The notes under the pieces were generated by a model. The model was not told the DNA's origin. It saw only the letters and a list, made by a program, of their open reading frames with translations, and made no database searches. Positions 61,114 to 64,000 of a stretch of 64,000 nt of DNA are shown here, piece by piece. The position numbers and the translations under genes were made by a program. This DNA is from Acholeplasmataceae bacterium UBA6150 (lineage in GTDB: Bacteria; Bacillota_I; Bacilli_A; Acholeplasmatales; UBA5453), in NCBI GenBank assembly GCA_002423145.1, contig DIUU01000013.1:1-64000 (forward strand). The letters run 5' to 3'. Position 1 is the stretch's first letter; each line of letters begins with the position of its first letter.

Positions 61114-62405
61114 AGAATGACGCCTTCAATGAGGACAACTTCATGTTTTGTTTGTCCAATTTTTATCGAATTTTCTAACGTTTGGATGGCTTCATGTACA
61201 CCTTTTTCATTAGCGTGGATTTCTAGTATGACGTCACCTTGTTTAACATAATCGCCAATTTTTTTCTTAAAAATGATACCTACTGAAGGATCAATTATGC
61301 CATCTACCGTTTCACGTCCAGCACCTAAAAAGGCAGCTGCTAGGCCAATATCAATGGTAACCATGGAATCGATATACCCTTCACTTTTAGCGAGTAAAGG
61401 TAGTATGTGTTTCGCTTTTTCAAATTTTTGTGGATTTAAAATATAGGATTCATCGCCACCTTGGGCTTTCACAAGTTCAACCAGTTTTTGTAAAGCTTCA
61501 CCGTTTTTAATTTTTGATTTTAATAAGGTCAAGGCTTCCGACTTAGAAGCGATACCCGCATCTTCTAGTAAGTAAGAACCGATTTCAAGCACAACCAATT
61601 CAAGGTCTTTTGGGCCTTGACCTTTGAGTGTTTCAATCGCTTCAATGACTTCTAGAGTATTACCGACAGCATAACCCAATGGTTCATCCATATTGGTTAA
61701 AATCGCCTTAACACTCTTGCCTGCAAGTTTACCAATTTGAACCATTAAAATAGCCAGTTTTTTCGCTTCTTCAAGGTCAGTCATGAACGCGCCATTGCCG
61801 ACTTTGACATCCAAACAAATCGCGTCAGCCCCAGAAGCAAGTTTTTTAGACATGATGGAGGATGCAATCAAAGGAATACTGGGTACAGTGCCTGTTACGT
61901 CACGTAACGCGTACATTTTTTTATCTGCAGGGGTTATGTTTTTCGATTGACCGATGACAGAAATCCCAATCCGGTTCACTTGATCTTTAAAAGCTTGTTC
62001 ATCTAATACGATGTTATACCCTGGAATGGATTCTAATTTATCCAAAGTACCCCCGGTATGACCTAAACCACGTCCGCTCATTTTAGCAAATTTAGCACCA
62101 CAGGCTGCAACCAATGGCCCTAAAACCAAGGTCACTTTATCTCCCACACCCCCTGTGGAGTGTTTATCGACTTTAATCCCTGAAATATCTTCTAAATTAA
62201 ACGTGTCTCCACTATGCATCATAGCAATGGCCAAATCGGTAGATTCATGATCTGTCATACCATTGAAATAAGTCGCCATCAGAAATGATGACATTTGGTA
62301 ATCTGGAATATTGCCTTGGGTATACCCATTCACAATAAACTCGATTTCTGCTTTGGTTAACTCAAAACCATCGCGCTTTTTTGTAATTAAATCTAACATT
62401 CTCAT
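61110..62405 (-). CDS. pdp: Pyrimidine-nucleoside phosphorylase
   Basis: Phosphorolysis of uridine, deoxyuridine and thymidine in nucleoside salvage. The 431-aa protein shows KVDKHSTGGVGDKVTL (phosphate-binding), KMSGRGLGHTGGTLDKLESIPG (base-binding, family signature in outline) and the C-terminal domain with GVHEAIQTLENSIKIG. ATG 62405 has GAGGTG upstream. It is divergent from the histidine phosphatase gene, with a palindrome between them. Confidence 0.94.
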   Translation of the reverse strand: MRMLDLITKKRDGFELTKAEIEFIVNGYTQGNIPDYQMSSFLMATYFNGMTDHESTDLAIAMMHSGDTFNLEDISGIKVDKHSTGGVGDKVTLVLGPLVAACGAKFAKMSGRGLGHTGGTLDKLESIPGYNIVLDEQAFKDQVNRIGISVIGQSKNITPADKKMYALRDVTGTVPSIPLIASSIMSKKLASGADAICLDVKVGNGAFMTDLEEAKKLAILMVQIGKLAGKSVKAILTNMDEPLGYAVGNTLEVIEAIETLKGQGPKDLELVVLEIGSYLLEDAGIASKSEALTLLKSKIKNGEALQKLVELVKAQGGDESYILNPQKFEKAKHILPLLAKSEGYIDSMVTIDIGLAAAFLGAGRETVDGIIDPSVGIIFKKKIGDYVKQGDVILEIHANEKGVHEAIQTLENSIKIGQTKHEVVLIEGVIL

Positions 62406-62443
62406 CGTCTTTACACCTCGTAAAATCATTATAGCATATAAAT

Positions 62444-62459
62444 GTTTATATGTATAAAC
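62444..62459. promoter_or_regulatory. Palindrome between pdp and the histidine phosphatase
   Basis: GTTTATATGTATAAAC: a 7-bp inverted repeat with a 2-bp centre. A TATAAT for pdp (62433-62428, minus strand) and one for the phosphatase (about 62469-62474, plus strand) flank it, so it overlaps both -35 regions and could be an operator for a shared regulator. The regulator is unknown. Confidence 0.5.
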
Positions 62460-62492
62460 GCTTTGTGTTATAATACGAAGGGAGTGAACTCA

Positions 62493-63074
62493 ATGAAAAT
62501 TTATGCCATTCGTCATGGTCAAACTGACCCCAATTTAAAACGCATTGTTCAGGGTTGGACAGACCACCCATTGAATGAACATGGGATACTACAAGCACAC
62601 GCTTTAGGTCATTTTTTAAAAGCCAAACAATACCAATTTACACACATCATATCCTCACCCCTAATACGGTCCATTAAAACCGCTGAAATCATTCAATCGA
62701 TCCTTGAATCGTCCCTTGATATCGAAGTCAATACTACTTTCATTGAACGTAATTTTGGTGTATTCGAGGGAAATTCTGTCGATGAAACCATGAAAGTGAT
62801 TTATCAAAAAGGATTTAAGAAAAACGGATATGAGCATGATGAAGCGTTATTACAGCGAATTCAACTCGGTATTTCTGAACTTTATCTAAAGTATCCAAAT
62901 GGGGATATTTTATTAAGTTGTCATTCACATGTCAGTAAATCTTTGTTGATTTTATCTGATCCTATCAACTACGACTATCAAACCTGGTTAAATAATGCCA
63001 GTATGTGCGTATTTGAGTACGATGGTAAATCCTTGAAAACACTGGCATACAATATCGAATATAATCAAAAATAA
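62493..63074 (+). CDS. Histidine phosphatase superfamily protein
   Basis: A 193-aa phosphatase of the phosphoglycerate-mutase-like fold. RHGQTDPN (RHG motif with catalytic His, about residues 7-14), ISSPLIRSIKTAEII, and SCHSHVSK (second His) near 145 are present. The ATG at 62493 is preferred over the upstream codon because GGGAGTG precedes it. It may act on phosphosugars or nucleotides; it is divergent from nucleoside phosphorylase. A terminator follows. Confidence 0.88.
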   Translation: MKIYAIRHGQTDPNLKRIVQGWTDHPLNEHGILQAHALGHFLKAKQYQFTHIISSPLIRSIKTAEIIQSILESSLDIEVNTTFIERNFGVFEGNSVDETMKVIYQKGFKKNGYEHDEALLQRIQLGISELYLKYPNGDILLSCHSHVSKSLLILSDPINYDYQTWLNNASMCVFEYDGKSLKTLAYNIEYNQK

Positions 63075-63095
63075 ACCGATATGGTTTATTTTTTT
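63069..63095 (+). terminator. Terminator after the histidine phosphatase
   Basis: Stem AAATAAACC / GGTTTATTT with a 5-nt loop, then a T run. Confidence 0.8.
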
Positions 63096-63135
63096 AGTTT
63101 TAAACGAATTATTCGCTCGTATGTGTGCAAACGAT

Positions 63136-63165
63136 TTGTCAAAATTCAAATTGCTATGATACAAT
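63136..63165 (+). promoter_or_regulatory. Promoter of the RnfD/NqrB-like gene
   Basis: -35 TTGTCA (63136-63141), 18-bp spacer and -10 TACAAT (63160-63165). The 150 bp between the terminator and the gene hold nothing else recognisable. Confidence 0.55.
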
Positions 63166-63225
63166 AACGCTAAACACAAAGGTATGAAGTTAAATACTTC
63201 AATCTTAGAAAGCGGTGAATAGCAT

Positions 63226-64000
63226 ATGGAAACAGCGAAGACATCTAGTCATTTAGATGTTTTAAGCAAGCGAAACCTATTGATTTACACAGGGTTTCTA
63301 TTTATTTTACTGGTTTCTTCCAGTATCATTTTTGGACTTTACGCATTTTTGATTGCACTGACAGCCATCATTGGTTCAGTGTCGGTAGAATTTGTTTTTG
63401 CGAAACTGAGAAAACGTTCATTGGACTACAGTCTTCTGATCACACCTCTCATATTCGCACTAATTATGCCACCAACCATTCCCCTATGGGTTGTATTGAT
63501 TGGTAGTGTTTTTGGTACGTTTTTTGCTAAGTCATTGTTTGGTGGTTTAGGTAAAAATGTCTTTAATCCAGCTCTTGTTGGTTACATCTTTGTATCTATA
63601 TCATTTCCGAGATATTTGAATACGCAATGGTTAAACCCAACCACCGATGTGGTCGCATCCACAACCCCGCTCATTCAGTTGAATAATAATACATTAGGTT
63701 ACAATTTGTGGGAGTTATTGGTGGGTAATGTGCCTGGTACACTTGGTGAAACATTCCGGATTGGCATTATCATCTTAGGTTTAGCTTTGATTGTATTGAA
63801 AATCATCGACTGGCGCATCACTGTATCATTTTTGGCTACCGTTTTCATCATCAACTGGATTGGTGGATTCATTTGGCCAGATTTATTTAGAGACCCAGTC
63901 GCTTCATTATTGGTTGGTAGTGTGCTCTTTGGAGCATTCTTCGTAGCTACTGATCCAGTCACAGCACCTACATTTGCTTGGGGGCGTGTGATTTATGGTA
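63226..64000 (+). CDS. RnfD/NqrB-like electron-transport subunit (partial, runs off the window)
   Basis: The frame is open from ATG 63226 to the window end (258 codons). GGTGA lies before the ATG. Several membrane helices alternate with the family lines FGGLGKNVFNPALVGYIF and FFVATDPVTAPTF; ASTTPLIQ lies where RnfD/NqrB carries the Thr that binds FMN covalently. These subunits belong to the Rnf ferredoxin:NAD or Na-translocating NADH:quinone complexes. The Rnf choice is more likely in this group but is not proven. The remaining subunits should follow downstream, beyond the window. Confidence 0.87.
   Translation, partial: METAKTSSHLDVLSKRNLLIYTGFLFILLVSSSIIFGLYAFLIALTAIIGSVSVEFVFAKLRKRSLDYSLLITPLIFALIMPPTIPLWVVLIGSVFGTFFAKSLFGGLGKNVFNPALVGYIFVSISFPRYLNTQWLNPTTDVVASTTPLIQLNNNTLGYNLWELLVGNVPGTLGETFRIGIIILGLALIVLKIIDWRITVSFLATVFIINWIGGFIWPDLFRDPVASLLVGSVLFGAFFVATDPVTAPTFAWGRVIYG

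Overview
The window is about 64 kb of low-GC DNA from a wall-less or wall-poor Firmicutes/Mollicutes relative. The best fit is the Acholeplasma/Izemoplasma side of the Mollicutes. Supporting signs are a type-B RNase P RNA, AT-rich spacers, RecU, RNase J, RarA and a T-box leader, several lipoproteins plus LspA, and no cell-wall genes. TGA ends many genes (for example truB, comEB, dtd, the Smr gene and the SDR), often inside ATGA start/stop overlaps, so this is not the UGA=Trp code of Mycoplasma/Spiroplasma. The taxon is inferred; no 16S gene is present.

Positions 1-31,000 are mostly housekeeping. On the minus strand lie rnpB, a small Smr gene, pnp, rpsO (with a structured leader), a c-di-AMP PII-like gene, ribF, truB, trxA and mutS2. 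The rluD-lspA-lon-like-comEB-msrA operon follows. A plus-strand trio (ECF sigma factor, RsgI-like anti-sigma, RsgI-like lipoprotein) sits at 13.7-16.9 kb. Next are a T-box-led GNAT-hisS-aspS operon, an apt-rel-dtd-permease operon, a strongly diverged NadC-like gene, rarA, a cytoplasmic GH16, a cyclophilin and a lemA pair.

Positions 31.3-55.6 kb hold the main accessory system, read here as a beta-1,3-glucan (laminarin-type) utilisation locus on the minus strand. It has two transcription units. The upstream one is GH94 phosphorylase, cupin, cytoplasmic GH16 and LacI regulator. The downstream one is a large GH94-superfamily phosphorylase (GH161/GH149-like), a four-module CBM lipoprotein, a solute-binding lipoprotein, a membrane-anchored 1029-aa binding-protein fusion, two permease pairs, an NHL-TPR-Yip1 membrane protein, a DUF5696-like secreted protein and a GH16 lipoprotein with an FnIII tail. 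Both units start next to the same CG-centred operator (GGAAATCGGTTTCY, three copies). The downstream unit also has a cre-like site. A plausible flow is: surface GH16 and CBM proteins cut and hold the glucan, ABC importers bring in oligosaccharides, cytoplasmic GH16 enzymes trim them, and two phosphorylases release glucose-1-phosphate. No ABC ATPase gene is present, so the importers must use one encoded elsewhere.

Positions 55.7-64 kb return to housekeeping: RNase J, RecU, a TPP-riboswitch-controlled thiT, an SDR, pyrimidine-nucleoside phosphorylase divergent from a histidine phosphatase, and the start of an RnfD/NqrB-like gene cut by the window edge.
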